From Paenibacillus bouchesdurhonensis (GTDB lineage Bacteria > Bacillota > Bacilli > Paenibacillales > Paenibacillaceae): 64,000 nucleotides of DNA. The notes beneath the pieces were generated by a model. The model was not told where the DNA came from, did no database searches, and saw only the letters and a list, made by a program, of their open reading frames with translations. Below are positions 28,315 through 37,779 of the stretch, piece by piece; position 1 is the stretch's first letter; each line of letters opens with the position of its first letter. Location of the stretch: positions 1,632,696 to 1,696,695 of the forward strand of contig NZ_LT732548.1 of assembly GCF_900155685.1 (NCBI RefSeq). The letters run 5' to 3'. A program made the position numbers and the translations under genes.

Positions 28315-30000
28315 TTAAATTTTCATGACTCCGCCGTTGCTTGCATTTGTAACGAGCTTGGAATAGCGGGCAAGATAGCCGGTCTTCACCTTAGGCTCGA
28401 AGCCCTTCCAGTTAGCCTGGCGGCGTGCAAGCTCTTCATCGGCTACATGAAGCTCGATTTTACGGTTGTTCAGATCGAGCTCGATAATGTCGCCATCTTC
28501 TACGAAGGCAATCGGTCCGCCTTCGGCAGCTTCCGGAGAGATATGGCCGATACTGATGCCGCGGGAAGCGCCGGAGAAGCGGCCATCGGTGATCAGGCCG
28601 ACCTTTGCGCCAAGGCCCATACCTGCAATTTGCGAGGTTGGAGCGAGCATTTCAGGCATGCCTGGTCCGCCTTTAGGCCCTTCATAGCGGATGACGACAA
28701 CATGGCCTTCCTTGACCTTGCCGTTTGCGATGCCTTCCAGCGCTTGTTCCTGCGAGTCAAAGCAGATGGCAGGGCCTTTATGGTATCCGCCAACCGAAGG
28801 GTCTACCGCGCCGACCTTGATGACGGAGCCTTCAGGAGCAAGGTTTCCGTACAGGATGGCGAGGCCGCCCTTCTCGGTATGCGGGTTGTCGATGGCACGG
28901 ATGACTTCGTGGTCATGAATCTCGCAGCCAGCCACGTTCTCGGCAAGCGTCTTGCCCGTAACGGTCATTTGGTCGCCATAGATCGCACCAGGCTTCTTCA
29001 ACAGCTCATTGATGACGGCACTTACGCCGCCGGCCCGGTGAACGTCTTCAATGAAATAATCGGAGGCCGGAGCCAGCTTCGAAATATGAGGTACGCGGTT
29101 GGCAACCTCATTGATGCGCTCCAGCGGATAATCGATGCCTGCTTCCTGTGCCAAGGCCAAGGTGTGCAGTACAGTATTGGTTGAACCGCCCATGGCCATG
29201 TCGAGCGCAAAGGCGTTGTCGATGGATTCTTTCGTTACGATATCGCGTGGCTTAAGATCGAGCTTGATCAGCTCCATCAGTTGGCGGGCAGATTGTCTTA
29301 CGAAATCCTTACGCGCCTCGTCGACCGCTAGGATCGTTCCGTTACCCGGCATCGCGAGCCCAAGTGCTTCGGCAAGACAGTTCATGGAGTTTGCCGTGAA
29401 CATACCGGAGCAGGAGCCGCAGGTCGGACAGCCGTATTGCTCAAGCTCAAGCAGGTCGGCGTCGTCGATCTTGCCCGCTTGATAAGCGCCGACACCCTCA
29501 AAGACCGAAGTCAAGGAGAGCTTGCGTCCCTTGCTGTCTACGCCGGCCTTCATCGGCCCGCCGCTGACAAATACAGTCGGGATGTTCACGCGAAGCGCGC
29601 CCATCATCATCCCTGGCGTGATTTTATCACAGTTCGGGATACAGACCATACCGTCGAACCAGTGGGCGGAGACAACCGTTTCTAGGGAGTCGGCAATGAT
29701 CTCCCGGCTCGGAAGGGAATAACGCATCCCGATGTGCCCCATCGCTATTCCGTCATCAACGCCGATGGTGTTGAATTCAAAAGGCACGCCGCCAGCTTCG
29801 CGGATTGCTTCCTTAACGATTTTACCGAATTCCTGCAAATGCACATGGCCAGGAACGATATCGATGTAAGAGTTGCATACCGCGATAAACGGTTTGCCGA
29901 AATCCTCGTCCTTAACGCCGGCAGCTCGCAGCAAGCTGCGATGAGGCGCACGGTCGAAGCCTTTTTTGATCATATCTGAACGCATTTTCTTGGCAGTCAT
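28315..30000 (-). CDS. ilvD: Dihydroxy-acid dehydratase
   Basis: 561 residues, the usual length. The enzyme converts 2,3-dihydroxy-isovalerate and its methylvalerate homologue into the keto acids of valine, isoleucine and leucine synthesis. Iron-sulfur ligands are visible in [28 protein letters not shown] and [17 protein letters not shown]. The substrate site [20 protein letters not shown] is near the C-terminus. It starts at the ATG at 30000 behind GGGGGGA. No other ilv genes adjoin it and no T-box is visible in the upstream sequence. Confidence 0.95.
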   Translation of the reverse strand: MTAKKMRSDMIKKGFDRAPHRSLLRAAGVKDEDFGKPFIAVCNSYIDIVPGHVHLQEFGKIVKEAIREAGGVPFEFNTIGVDDGIAMGHIGMRYSLPSREIIADSLETVVSAHWFDGMVCIPNCDKITPGMMMGALRVNIPTVFVSGGPMKAGVDSKGRKLSLTSVFEGVGAYQAGKIDDADLLELEQYGCPTCGSCSGMFTANSMNCLAEALGLAMPGNGTILAVDEARKDFVRQSARQLMELIKLDLKPRDIVTKESIDNAFALDMAMGGSTNTVLHTLALAQEAGIDYPLERINEVANRVPHISKLAPASDYFIEDVHRAGGVSAVINELLKKPGAIYGDQMTVTGKTLAENVAGCEIHDHEVIRAIDNPHTEKGGLAILYGNLAPEGSVIKVGAVDPSVGGYHKGPAICFDSQEQALEGIANGKVKEGHVVVIRYEGPKGGPGMPEMLAPTSQIAGMGLGAKVGLITDGRFSGASRGISIGHISPEAAEGGPIAFVEDGDIIELDLNNRKIELHVADEELARRQANWKGFEPKVKTGYLARYSKLVTNASNGGVMKI

Positions 30001-30131
30001 GGTTGCCTATCCCCCCATAAAATGTATATTTTAATTTTGGAACTTTACACCGCTAAAGGTTTCTCTAAAGTCTATCATATGTAATCCGCTTTTTCTAGCG
30101 GTTGATAAGGATTGGAAGAAAGGTTTCTATT

Positions 30132-30163
30132 AAAAAAGAGCTCCAGCTTAACCTGGAACTCTT
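30132..30163 (-). terminator. Rho-independent terminator (minus strand)
   Basis: AAGAGTTCCAG and CTGGAGCTCTT on the minus strand, followed by TTTTT. It ends the KGG-repeat gene. Confidence 0.82.
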
Positions 30164-30189
30164 CCTAATGAATGGATGGTTTTTCATCC

Positions 30190-30453
30190 TTATTTATTGT
30201 TATTATTGTTGCGGGCTTCCCCGCCCATTCGTCCTATTCTGCGATAAAATTCCTTATCGTGCTTCTCGGAGGTGGCTTCTCCGCCTTTTTGGCCGATCTC
30301 CTGATAGAATTCCTTGCTGTGGCTTTTAGAAGTAGCCTCTCCGCCTTTTTGCCCGATTTCCTGATAGAACTCTTTGCCGTGGTTTTTAGAGGTGGCCTTT
30401 CCTCCCAAGCGACCGGCTTCTTGACGGCTCATCTTGCCGTTTCCGCGTGCCAT
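30190..30453 (-). CDS. KGG-repeat general stress protein (GsiB/YciG-like)
   Basis: 87 residues, very hydrophilic. After a basic start it consists of three 20-residue repeats at residues 17-36, 37-56 and 57-76. The consensus is GGEATSKSHSKEFYQEIGQK, each beginning with the Gly-Gly hallmark of the KGG motif, and the protein ends in a short poly-Asn run. Such proteins (GsiB of Bacillus, related to plant LEA proteins) accumulate in general stress. AAGGAG lies ten bases before the ATG at 30453. The DNA shows the matching 60-base repeats. Confidence 0.85.
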   Translation of the reverse strand: MARGNGKMSRQEAGRLGGKATSKNHGKEFYQEIGQKGGEATSKSHSKEFYQEIGQKGGEATSEKHDKEFYRRIGRMGGEARNNNNNK

Positions 30454-30536
30454 TACAAATCAACTCCTTGTGCGAAAAGTTTTGTTTTACGTATGAGTTA
30501 TTTACCACAGCCAGTTAGTTTGAAACATCAGTAAAC

Positions 30537-30559
30537 AAAAAAAAGAGCCAAATGGCTCT
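30537..30559 (-). terminator. Rho-independent terminator (minus strand)
   Basis: AGAGCC and GGCTCT around four bases, followed on the minus strand by a run of T. It ends the acyltransferase gene. Confidence 0.8.
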
Positions 30560-30592
30560 AAAATTGGTAATATCATTCATAATATTTTGCTC

Positions 30593-31648
30593 TTATTGTT
30601 TGCTTGCTGTACTAAAGGGACGAAATGCTCGGCGCTCTAGATTAAGCAGCCATTGTACGGATGGCTCAATGACAGGCGATGTCCATTTCCGAACGAAGGA
30701 ATGGCTGAGCAGCAGAGTCAGGAGAACCGCGCCGATAATGAGCATGATCGAGGCTGCTGCATTCGTTATATAATCATACAAAGGAGATGCAGCGGCAATC
30801 CGGATAATCAATCCGTGCAGCAGGAAAACATATAATGTACGCCGTCCCAAATCCGTGAGCTTGCTTTCCCGCAGCGGCACGAAAGAGAGAAAAGCGATCC
30901 CGGCCAGCAGTTGAAGGGCGTAAAGGGCTAATCGATACAATCCGGCATGCCATTCATAGTGACCCAGTTGGCTGTAAGTCATGCTGCCATAAAGCCATCC
31001 GACATCGACACGGCTGCCCCACAGGGCGATAGTTCCAAGCAAAGCGGCGGCTAAAGCAAGTGTGAACAAACGCCTTTTTGGGGTAAAGATTTTTATCAAA
31101 TAAGCAAATGAAAAATGATAACCGGCAATAAAGAAAGGCAGGTAAACGAACGTACGCGACAAGCTGAGCCAGGTTCCATCCACCTGCAAATAACCGACCA
31201 GGACGCCTAATGCCAAGGATAATGCCAGCTGCTGAAGAGGCGTCCATTTGTTCATAGCCATGAGCAGCAGGCGCCAGCATAGGTGGCTGGCCAAGAACCA
31301 GAGCAGTAAATAGGGGGCGAAGAAAGAGTGCCGGATGTTCTCTACTTGAAATATGGTAACGTCTAATACGGAGTAAAGACTTTGAAAGATAACGTATTGC
31401 AGGCCGATTTGCAGCATCAGCTTGCGTCCGGGCTGGCCGAGTAGATTCGTTTTGGCGAAATATCCGGTGACGAATACGAATAGCGGCATATGAAAAGTGA
31501 AGATCCAAACATATAAAGTATGCATTACAGCCATATCTTTAATTAATGGCTCAATGGCATTGCCTACGAAGACACATATGATCAGTAAAAAACGCAGGTT
31601 GAGAAAAAAAGTCTCTCCTCGCGGATTCGATTGAACGTTTGTCGTCAT
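30593..31648 (-). CDS. Acyltransferase family 3 membrane protein
   Basis: 351 residues from the ATG at 31648, preceded by GGGGAGG; an upstream in-frame start at 31678 is unlikely. About ten hydrophobic segments are visible, beginning FLLIICVFVGNAIEPL and VWIFTFHMPLFVFVTGYFA, where FHMPLF is the acyltransferase 3 motif with its histidine. Later come FLASHLCWRLLL, FFIAGYHFSF and YVFLLHGLIIR. Members transfer acetyl or other acyl groups onto surface polysaccharides; the acceptor is unknown. The gene stands alone with its own terminator. Confidence 0.82.
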   Translation of the reverse strand: MTTNVQSNPRGETFFLNLRFLLIICVFVGNAIEPLIKDMAVMHTLYVWIFTFHMPLFVFVTGYFAKTNLLGQPGRKLMLQIGLQYVIFQSLYSVLDVTIFQVENIRHSFFAPYLLLWFLASHLCWRLLLMAMNKWTPLQQLALSLALGVLVGYLQVDGTWLSLSRTFVYLPFFIAGYHFSFAYLIKIFTPKRRLFTLALAAALLGTIALWGSRVDVGWLYGSMTYSQLGHYEWHAGLYRLALYALQLLAGIAFLSFVPLRESKLTDLGRRTLYVFLLHGLIIRIAAASPLYDYITNAAASIMLIIGAVLLTLLLSHSFVRKWTSPVIEPSVQWLLNLERRAFRPFSTASKQ

Positions 31649-31863
31649 GCTGATGGCCTCCCCGACCCAATAAATCATTCAAAATTTTAAGTATTTGATC
31701 TCTGTATTAAAGGTACTCCTTTTCATCCTTTATACATGTGATTTTTATCACGAAGGAAAACGCTCTCAGTCTCTGCATTTGTGGCAAACTATTGAATCAT
31801 AGGGGTTTAAGGTTACAATGAGGATAGCGATACACGAATAATGAAGGTGGGGCATGGAAGGCC

Positions 31864-32637
31864 ATGGCGGTTGTACAAGCGGGGGGACGCAGGGCGTCTT
31901 GCCAGGCGATATTGTTTGATAAGGATGGAACTCTCTTGGACTTTATGGCTCTTTGGGGCGAGTGGGCGATGACGCTGCTTGAATTGCTGGACAGTCATTT
32001 GGAGATGATGGGCGCGCGTCGAATCGATAGCAAAGCAGCTCTGCTGGGACTTAGGCTGGATGGCCAGCAGCAGATAACAGATTACGATAAAGCCGGACCG
32101 CTGGCGATGGGAACCGAGGAAGAGGTCACCGCGCTGCTCGCCTGGCAGCTTTATGCTGCAGGTGTTCCTTGGAATGAAGCGTTGATTCAGGTTAGGCAAT
32201 TTAGCTCATCGGCGATGATTGAATTGAAGAAGCATAAGAACGCGAGGCCGATGCCAGGGCTCGGTGCCTTTCTAAGCGCTTGCCGCGAGCGGAATATCCG
32301 GCTGGCTGTCGTCACTTCCGATACAACTGAGGCTGCACGGGAGCATCTTAGCTGGATGGGGATCGGGCACTATTTCAGTGCGATTATCGGGAGGGATCAG
32401 GTGAGTATTGGCAAGCCTTTTCCCGAAATGGCCCTGCTGGCTTGTGAGGAACTTGGCATTCCGCCGGAGCTGGCGCTCGTTGTTGGGGACAGCAACGGGG
32501 ATATGCAAATGGGCAAGCAAGCAGGCGTACAAATGACGGTCGGGCTTGCCCCGGATGGCGGAGGGGAGGCATATTTGCTGGACGCCGACGTAATCATTCG
32601 CAGTTTTTTGGAAATGAAAGTGCTAGAGGAGGCATGA
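31864..32637 (+). CDS. HAD-family hydrolase (phosphatase-like)
   Basis: 257 residues. Motif I is ILFDKDGTLLDF with the nucleophilic Asp, motif II is LAVVTSDTTE, the motif III lysine is in SIGKPFPEM, and motif IV is ALVVGDSNGDMQMG. A helical cap lies between motifs I and II, which makes it a PGMB/gph-type member. The substrate is unknown. It ends in GAGGAGGCATGA, so its stop codon overlaps the sirtuin gene region and the two are likely co-transcribed. Confidence 0.85.
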   Translation: MAVVQAGGRRASCQAILFDKDGTLLDFMALWGEWAMTLLELLDSHLEMMGARRIDSKAALLGLRLDGQQQITDYDKAGPLAMGTEEEVTALLAWQLYAAGVPWNEALIQVRQFSSSAMIELKKHKNARPMPGLGAFLSACRERNIRLAVVTSDTTEAAREHLSWMGIGHYFSAIIGRDQVSIGKPFPEMALLACEELGIPPELALVVGDSNGDMQMGKQAGVQMTVGLAPDGGGEAYLLDADVIIRSFLEMKVLEEA

Positions 32638-32642
32638 AAGCA

Positions 32643-33398
32643 ATGACGTTGAGTAATATTGAGAAATTGGCATCTTGGGTGAGCGAGGGAAGAAGGATCG
32701 TTTTTTTTGGCGGGGCAGGGATTTCAACAGAGAGCGGGATTCCAGATTTTCGCTCAGCTGCAGGGATTTATCAGGAGGAGAAGGCATCCCCTTATTCGCC
32801 GGAGGAGATATTAAGCCGGCCTTTCTTTGATCGTCATCCAGAAGTGTTCTACGATTTCTACAAATCGAAAATGATCCATCTGCATGCGGAGCCGAATCCG
32901 GCACATCGTTTTCTAGCCTGGCTGGAAGACGAAGGCAAACTTGATGCGGTCATCACTCAAAATATCGACGGTCTCCACCAAAAGGCAGGAAGCCGCAAGG
33001 TGCTGGAGCTGCATGGCTCCATCCATCGAAATTATTGCATGAGCTGCGGGAGGTTCCACAGCTTGGAGGATGTTATGCATTCAGCCGATCCCGTGCCTAA
33101 ATGCATGGGTTGCGGCGGTACGGTTAAACCTGATGTCGTATTGTACGGGGAAAACTTAGATAATAAGGTAATTGAAAATACGGTTAAAGCGATTAGCGAT
33201 GCTGATTTACTGCTGATTGGGGGCACTTCGCTGACCGTGCAGCCAGCTGCGCATCTAATTACGTACTTTCAGGGACAGCGAACTGTGTTATTGAATGCAT
33301 CCTCCACGGCCTATGACAGCAGGGCTGATTTGCTGATTACGGAACCGATCGGCTCCGTGCTTGGCCAGGTAGAAGTGTTATTAAAAGCGGAAGCTTAA
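32643..33398 (+). CDS. NAD-dependent protein deacylase (sirtuin, SrtN-like)
   Basis: 251 residues. NAD-binding motif FFGGAGISTESGIPDFRS near residues 21-38, TQNIDGLHQKAGS at 105-117, the catalytic histidine H124 in ELHGS, zinc ligands C132, C135, C154 and C157, and VKPDVVLYGE. In Bacillus the sirtuin SrtN deacetylates acetyl-CoA synthetase. The ATG at 32643 is ten bases after AGAGGAGG; an ATG at 32634 is only one base from it and so is less likely. It overlaps the HAD gene's transcription unit. Confidence 0.9.
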   Translation: MTLSNIEKLASWVSEGRRIVFFGGAGISTESGIPDFRSAAGIYQEEKASPYSPEEILSRPFFDRHPEVFYDFYKSKMIHLHAEPNPAHRFLAWLEDEGKLDAVITQNIDGLHQKAGSRKVLELHGSIHRNYCMSCGRFHSLEDVMHSADPVPKCMGCGGTVKPDVVLYGENLDNKVIENTVKAISDADLLLIGGTSLTVQPAAHLITYFQGQRTVLLNASSTAYDSRADLLITEPIGSVLGQVEVLLKAEA

Positions 33399-33416
33399 AC
33401 AACTCTCTTTCCAAAA

Positions 33417-33430
33417 CGAAAACGGTTTCT
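33417..33430 (+). promoter_or_regulatory. Possible catabolite-responsive element (cre)
   Basis: CGAAAACGGTTTCT is close to the CcpA consensus TGWAANCGNTNWCA, with mismatches only at the outer bases, and has the expected dyad symmetry. It lies about 80 bases before the aldo/keto reductase gene. No experimental support. Confidence 0.35.
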
Positions 33431-33507
33431 TCTTCCTTGCCAAAGGGGATTGAACGAGATATGATATTTTTCGAAAGATAATTTACAGCAGGAAGGTAGG
33501 GAACTAA

Positions 33508-34512
33508 ATGGCATACGTTGCTAGTGAAGACCGGTACGAGTCGATGATATATAATCGTGTGGGTCGTTCGGGCCTTAAGCTTCCAGCCATATCGCTTGGA
33601 TTATGGCATAACTTCGGTGGTGTAGATACGTTCGAGAATGGCCGCGAAATGATTCGCAGAGCATTCGATTTGGGCATTACCCACTTTGATTTAGCCAATA
33701 ACTATGGCCCGCCTCCGGGCTCGGCAGAAGAAATGTTCGGAACCGTTCTGAAAAAAGATTTGGCCCCCTATCGGGATGAATTGGTGATCTCCTCCAAGGC
33801 AGGCTACTATATGTGGCCTGGTCCGTATGGCGAGTGGGGATCTCGTAAATACTTGATTTCCAGCTTGGATCAAAGCCTGAAACGGATGGGAGTCGATTAT
33901 GTCGATATTTTCTACTCCCACCGCTTTGATCCGGATACGCCGCTGGAGGAGACGATGATGGCGCTCGATCATATCGTTCGCTCAGGCAAAGCGTTATATG
34001 TGGGCATATCGAGCTATTCGGCCGAGCAGACGAAGGAAGCGGTATCCATTCTCAAGCAGCTTGGCACGCCGCTGCTCATTCATCAGCCGAATTATTCGCT
34101 GCTGGATCGTTGGATCGAGAATGGCCTGCAGGACGTTCTTGAGGAGAACGGCGTCGGCAGTATTGCCTTCTGTCCGCTGGCGCAGGGGCTGCTCACGAAC
34201 AAATACTTGAACGGCATTCCGGATGATTCCCGCGCGAAGAGCCCGACAGGAGCTCTGCAAGAGACGCAAATTACGCCGGAGACGCTGCGCAAAGTGCGCG
34301 CGCTGAATCAAATGGCTGCTGCACGTGGCCAGAGCTTGGCTCAGTTTGCGCTGGCTTGGGTGCTCCGCGGAGGAAGGGTCACGTCCGCTCTGATCGGAGC
34401 GAGCCGGGTAAGCCAAATTGATGAGAACGTTCAGGCGCTGAATAAGCTTGATTTCACAGATGAGGAACTGAACCGGATCGAAACGATTCTCCATAACCAC
34501 GGCGATCATTAA
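33508..34512 (+). CDS. Aldo/keto reductase (YghZ-like, L-glyceraldehyde-3-phosphate reductase type)
   Basis: 334 residues, an NADPH-dependent TIM-barrel reductase. Catalytic residues are visible in HFDLANNYGPPPGSAEE (Asp, Tyr), VISSKAGYYMWPGPYG (Lys) and YSHRFDPDTPLEETM (His). The segment WPGPYGEWGSRKYLISSLDQ is characteristic of the YghZ/GprI group, which detoxifies L-glyceraldehyde 3-phosphate and methylglyoxal. GGAAGG precedes the ATG at 33508. The physiological substrate is unproven. Confidence 0.88.
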   Translation: MAYVASEDRYESMIYNRVGRSGLKLPAISLGLWHNFGGVDTFENGREMIRRAFDLGITHFDLANNYGPPPGSAEEMFGTVLKKDLAPYRDELVISSKAGYYMWPGPYGEWGSRKYLISSLDQSLKRMGVDYVDIFYSHRFDPDTPLEETMMALDHIVRSGKALYVGISSYSAEQTKEAVSILKQLGTPLLIHQPNYSLLDRWIENGLQDVLEENGVGSIAFCPLAQGLLTNKYLNGIPDDSRAKSPTGALQETQITPETLRKVRALNQMAAARGQSLAQFALAWVLRGGRVTSALIGASRVSQIDENVQALNKLDFTDEELNRIETILHNHGDH

Positions 34513-34531
34513 TTATGCGCCCCAATATAGA

Positions 34532-34573
34532 AGAGCCCGTATCCCTTGTATTGCTATTTAGGGAACGGGCTCT
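34532..34573. terminator. Terminator between convergent genes
   Basis: AGAGCCCGTATCCCT and AGGGAACGGGCTCT form a long stem between the aldo/keto reductase gene and the convergent AraC-type gene. T-runs are poor on both sides, so efficiency is uncertain. Confidence 0.65.
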
Positions 34574-34575
34574 GG

Positions 34576-35427
34576 CTATTTACCGGGGGCGCTTCTCCGG
34601 TACTCGCTGGGCGATTGCCCATGAAATCTGCGGAATTGCCGGGAGAAATAAAGCGCATCGTTGAGACCGACGGAGGAAGCGATTTGCTCAATGGATAATT
34701 CGGGACGTTCACGAAGCAATTGGCGTGATTTATCGATCCTCAGTTTAAGCAAATACGTAACGGGAGTAAGCCCGGTCTCTTTTTTGAAAATACGCGATAA
34801 ATAAGCCCTATTATATCCTAGGCTTGCGCACATTTCTTCTATAGATACATGATGGGCATACTGGCTTGAAATATAGTAAATCATTTGCTTGACGATTTTT
34901 TGGACGGCGGACTCTCCGGAAGGAAGCGTGGATTCCTTGAGATGAGAGTCTTCCGCTTCAGCCATAATCAGATGCAAGCAGCCAAGGGAATACAAATGCG
35001 AGCTTGGCTTCTTGCTGCGAAATTCCTGCAGTACGGATAGAAGCAGCTGGGGAATGCTGCTATCCGTCGGGGTATGAATGACGGGATGCTGCGGCGTTAA
35101 ACCGGCACGCTCGAGAAGCGCTGGAACCTTTGCCCCGGTAAAGGCGATCCAGCGATAACGCCAGGGCGTTGCTATATCAGAAGCGTAGCTTACCAGTTGG
35201 TTTGGAAGGATGAGAAATCCGTCGCCCGGCTGCAGCTCATATATGGAATACTCTGTTTGAAAGCTTCCAGTTCCTTCTTCGACAAAGTGGAGTAAATAAT
35301 AGTCATATACTTTCGGTCCGACACGATGATCCGGTCTGGTTTGACTTTCGCCAGCGAACAAAATGTGCAGGTCGCTCTCATCAAATACTTCGGGGTTAGC
35401 TGCGGCGCTGTAGGTTTCTTGTAGCAT
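34576..35427 (-). CDS. AraC-family transcriptional regulator, divergent from the gal genes
   Basis: 283 residues. The N-terminal half is a cupin sensor (YDYYLLHFVEEGTGSF, QPGDGFLILPNQLVSY, YRWIAFTGAKV). The C-terminal about 100 residues carry two HTHs: VSIEEMCASLGYNRAYLSRI and LSIEQIASSVGLNDALYFSR, ending FRRFHGQSPSEYR. AAGGAGG precedes the ATG at 35427. The divergent 163-base space to galK suggests it controls galactose use, with galactose or a galactoside as the likely effector. That link is inferred from position only. Confidence 0.88.
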   Translation of the reverse strand: MLQETYSAAANPEVFDESDLHILFAGESQTRPDHRVGPKVYDYYLLHFVEEGTGSFQTEYSIYELQPGDGFLILPNQLVSYASDIATPWRYRWIAFTGAKVPALLERAGLTPQHPVIHTPTDSSIPQLLLSVLQEFRSKKPSSHLYSLGCLHLIMAEAEDSHLKESTLPSGESAVQKIVKQMIYYISSQYAHHVSIEEMCASLGYNRAYLSRIFKKETGLTPVTYLLKLRIDKSRQLLRERPELSIEQIASSVGLNDALYFSRQFRRFHGQSPSEYRRSAPGK

Positions 35428-35590
35428 TGGGGGAGCCTCCTTCGTGCATAGCGAATATTTAATTATATTTATATTCTACTTGGTAAGGTCATATTTATCC
35501 ATACAAACCTCGCATACATACATTATCAAAATGACGTGGAATCTTTATACTGGAAGCAAGAAAGGAATATTCCATGAAGATGGGGTGTAC

Positions 35591-36772
35591 ATGTTGAATA
35601 AACGAAAAATGGAGCAATTGTTCTTATCCCGTTATGGGAGCAGTGAAGAAAGCATATTTGTATTCAATGCGCCGGGCCGGGTGAATCTCATCGGCGAGCA
35701 TATCGATTATAACGGGGGTTATGTACTGCCAGCAGCGCTGGAATTCGGAACGACACTGGCGGTTCGCCGCCGCTCTGACCGCCAAGTAACCTTTGCATCA
35801 GCAAATCTTCCGTATGTGGCGGAGTATGAGATTTCTGAATTGGGGCATTCCAAGACAGGAGAATGGGTTGATTATCCGATCGGGGTTATATCGGAATTAG
35901 GCAAGCTTGGGATTACACTGACATGCGGTTATGACCTGCTATTCCATGGAGAGATTCCGAATGGAGCAGGACTGTCGTCTTCCGCTTCGCTTGAAGTTGT
36001 TACCGCATTTGCGCTGTTGACAATGGAGGGGAAAGAGACGGACAAGGTGGAAATTTCCCGCCTGTCCCAGCGAGCCGAGAACGAATATGTAGGCGTAAAC
36101 AGCGGTATTATGGATCAATTCGCAGTAGCCAACGGCGCGAAGGATCATGCGATATTGCTGATGTGCGACACGCTTGAATATGAGCTGGTTCCATTTCGCA
36201 CGGGGGCATACAAGTTGGTGATCGGCAATACGAACAAGCGCAGAGGTCTAGTGGATTCCAAATACAATGAGCGCCGTTCGCAGTGCGATGAAGCGCTAAG
36301 CCTCTTGAAGGCCCACGAGCCAGGCTTAGAATATTTGGCTCATTTGAAGCCAGGGCGCTTGGCTCAGCTGGAGACGACTTTTACTGAAGAGGTTCTGCTG
36401 CATCGGGCAAAGCATGTTGTGCTTGAGAACGCCAGAGTGCTGGAATCCGTAGAGGCTTTAAAGAACAATGACTTGCAGCATTTCGGTGAACTGATGAATG
36501 CGTCGCATGATTCCCTGAGGGATCTGTATGAGGTCAGTTGCACGGAACTGGATGTGATGGTGGAGGAAGCACGCCTGATCGAGGGAACTCTTGGTTCCCG
36601 GATGACCGGAGCCGGATTTGGCGGCTGTACGGTTTCTCTCGTGCATGAAGATTCGGTTGAAGTATTTGTAAGGCAGGTGGGCGAGGCTTATCTGCGTCGT
36701 ACGGGGCTAGAGGCTGAATTCTATGTTTGTGGAGTAGGGCCTGGCGTACATCAAATGAAGGAGGAGAAATAA
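35591..36772 (+). CDS. galK: Galactokinase
   Basis: 393 residues, GHMP kinase. It phosphorylates galactose at C1, the first Leloir step. Galactokinase signature GRVNLIGEHIDYNGGYVLP near residue 34, ATP loop NGAGLSSSASLEV, and motif 3 GSRMTGAGFGGCTVSLV close to the end. The catalytic region is NSGIMDQFAVANG. The ATG at 35591 follows a modest site (GGGGTG); the frame upstream to 35444 does not look coding. It heads galK-galE-galT, with galE one base after its stop. Confidence 0.93.
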   Translation: MLNKRKMEQLFLSRYGSSEESIFVFNAPGRVNLIGEHIDYNGGYVLPAALEFGTTLAVRRRSDRQVTFASANLPYVAEYEISELGHSKTGEWVDYPIGVISELGKLGITLTCGYDLLFHGEIPNGAGLSSSASLEVVTAFALLTMEGKETDKVEISRLSQRAENEYVGVNSGIMDQFAVANGAKDHAILLMCDTLEYELVPFRTGAYKLVIGNTNKRRGLVDSKYNERRSQCDEALSLLKAHEPGLEYLAHLKPGRLAQLETTFTEEVLLHRAKHVVLENARVLESVEALKNNDLQHFGELMNASHDSLRDLYEVSCTELDVMVEEARLIEGTLGSRMTGAGFGGCTVSLVHEDSVEVFVRQVGEAYLRRTGLEAEFYVCGVGPGVHQMKEEK

Positions 36773-36773
36773 G

Positions 36774-37766
36774 ATGGCTATATTAGTTACTGGAGGAGCA
36801 GGCTATATCGGATCGCATACGGTGGCGGAACTATTGGATCGGGGTAAGGAAGTCGTTGTCCTTGATAATTTGCAGTCAGGACATCGCGAAGCGCTGCTTG
36901 GCGGCAAGCTGTATGAAGGGGATTTGCGGGACAAGGCGCTGCTGGCAAAGTTATTTGCAGAGAATGAGATTGAAGCGGTTATTCATTTCGCGGCCAACTC
37001 GCTGGTGGGAGAGAGCATGCAGAAGCCTGTCAAATACTATGACAATAACGTGTACGGCACGCTCTGCCTGCTTGAAGCGATGGATGCCGCAAACGTGCGG
37101 CGAATCGTATTCTCGTCTACGGCCGCTACTTATGGGGAGCCTGAAAAGGTGCCGATCGAGGAAACCGACTTGACTCAACCGACGAACGTGTACGGAGAGA
37201 CGAAGCTGATGATGGAGCGGATGATCGACTGGTTCGATAAGGTGCTCGGCATCAAATATGTATCCTTGCGCTATTTCAACGCTGCGGGCGCTCACGAGAG
37301 CGGACGAATCGGGGAAGACCACAGACCGGAGAGCCATCTCATTCCGTTGATATTGCAAACCGCGCTCGGACAGCGGCCTTCGATTTCTGTCTTCGGCGAT
37401 GATTACAGTACGCCGGACGGCACATGCATCCGCGATTATATCCATGTCAGCGACCTGGCGGATGCGCACTTGCTCGCGGTAGAGCATTTGATTGCCGGTG
37501 GAGAGAGCAACATTTTCAATTTAGGCAATGGACAAGGGTTCTCGGTCAAGGAAGTGATTGAGCAGGTTCGTGAAGTAACCGGCCGTGATTTCCCAGTTGT
37601 AATAAGCCCTAGACGTGCAGGGGATCCTGGCGTGCTGATCGCTTCCTCGGATAAAGCTAGAACGATTCTGAAATGGCAGCCTTCCCGAAGCAGCCTGGAT
37701 CATATTATTCGGAGTGCCTGGGCTTGGCACAATGCCCATCCGGGCGGTTATGACGACTTCAAGTGA
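36774..37766 (+). CDS. galE: UDP-glucose 4-epimerase
   Basis: 330 residues, short-chain dehydrogenase fold. NAD motif GGAGYIG at 7-13; catalytic Y140 and K144 (YGETK) with the serine/threonine of FSSTAATYG just before; substrate-binding YFNAAGAHESG and the family's SVFGDDYSTPDGTCIRDYIH. It interconverts UDP-galactose and UDP-glucose. It starts at the ATG at 36774 behind GGAG within the end of galK, so it is translationally close-coupled. Confidence 0.95.
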   Translation: MAILVTGGAGYIGSHTVAELLDRGKEVVVLDNLQSGHREALLGGKLYEGDLRDKALLAKLFAENEIEAVIHFAANSLVGESMQKPVKYYDNNVYGTLCLLEAMDAANVRRIVFSSTAATYGEPEKVPIEETDLTQPTNVYGETKLMMERMIDWFDKVLGIKYVSLRYFNAAGAHESGRIGEDHRPESHLIPLILQTALGQRPSISVFGDDYSTPDGTCIRDYIHVSDLADAHLLAVEHLIAGGESNIFNLGNGQGFSVKEVIEQVREVTGRDFPVVISPRRAGDPGVLIASSDKARTILKWQPSRSSLDHIIRSAWAWHNAHPGGYDDFK

Positions 37767-37779
37767 GGAGGGATTGAAA

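Noticed and set aside
28447..29184. A 245-codon open frame on the plus strand within ilvD.
   Set aside because: It is antisense to a fully conserved dehydratase and shows no recognisable protein features.
30001..30131. Possible T-box or attenuator upstream of ilvD.
   Set aside because: No T-box core, specifier-type stem or terminator in front of the gene is visible; the region only holds AT-rich promoter-like sequence.
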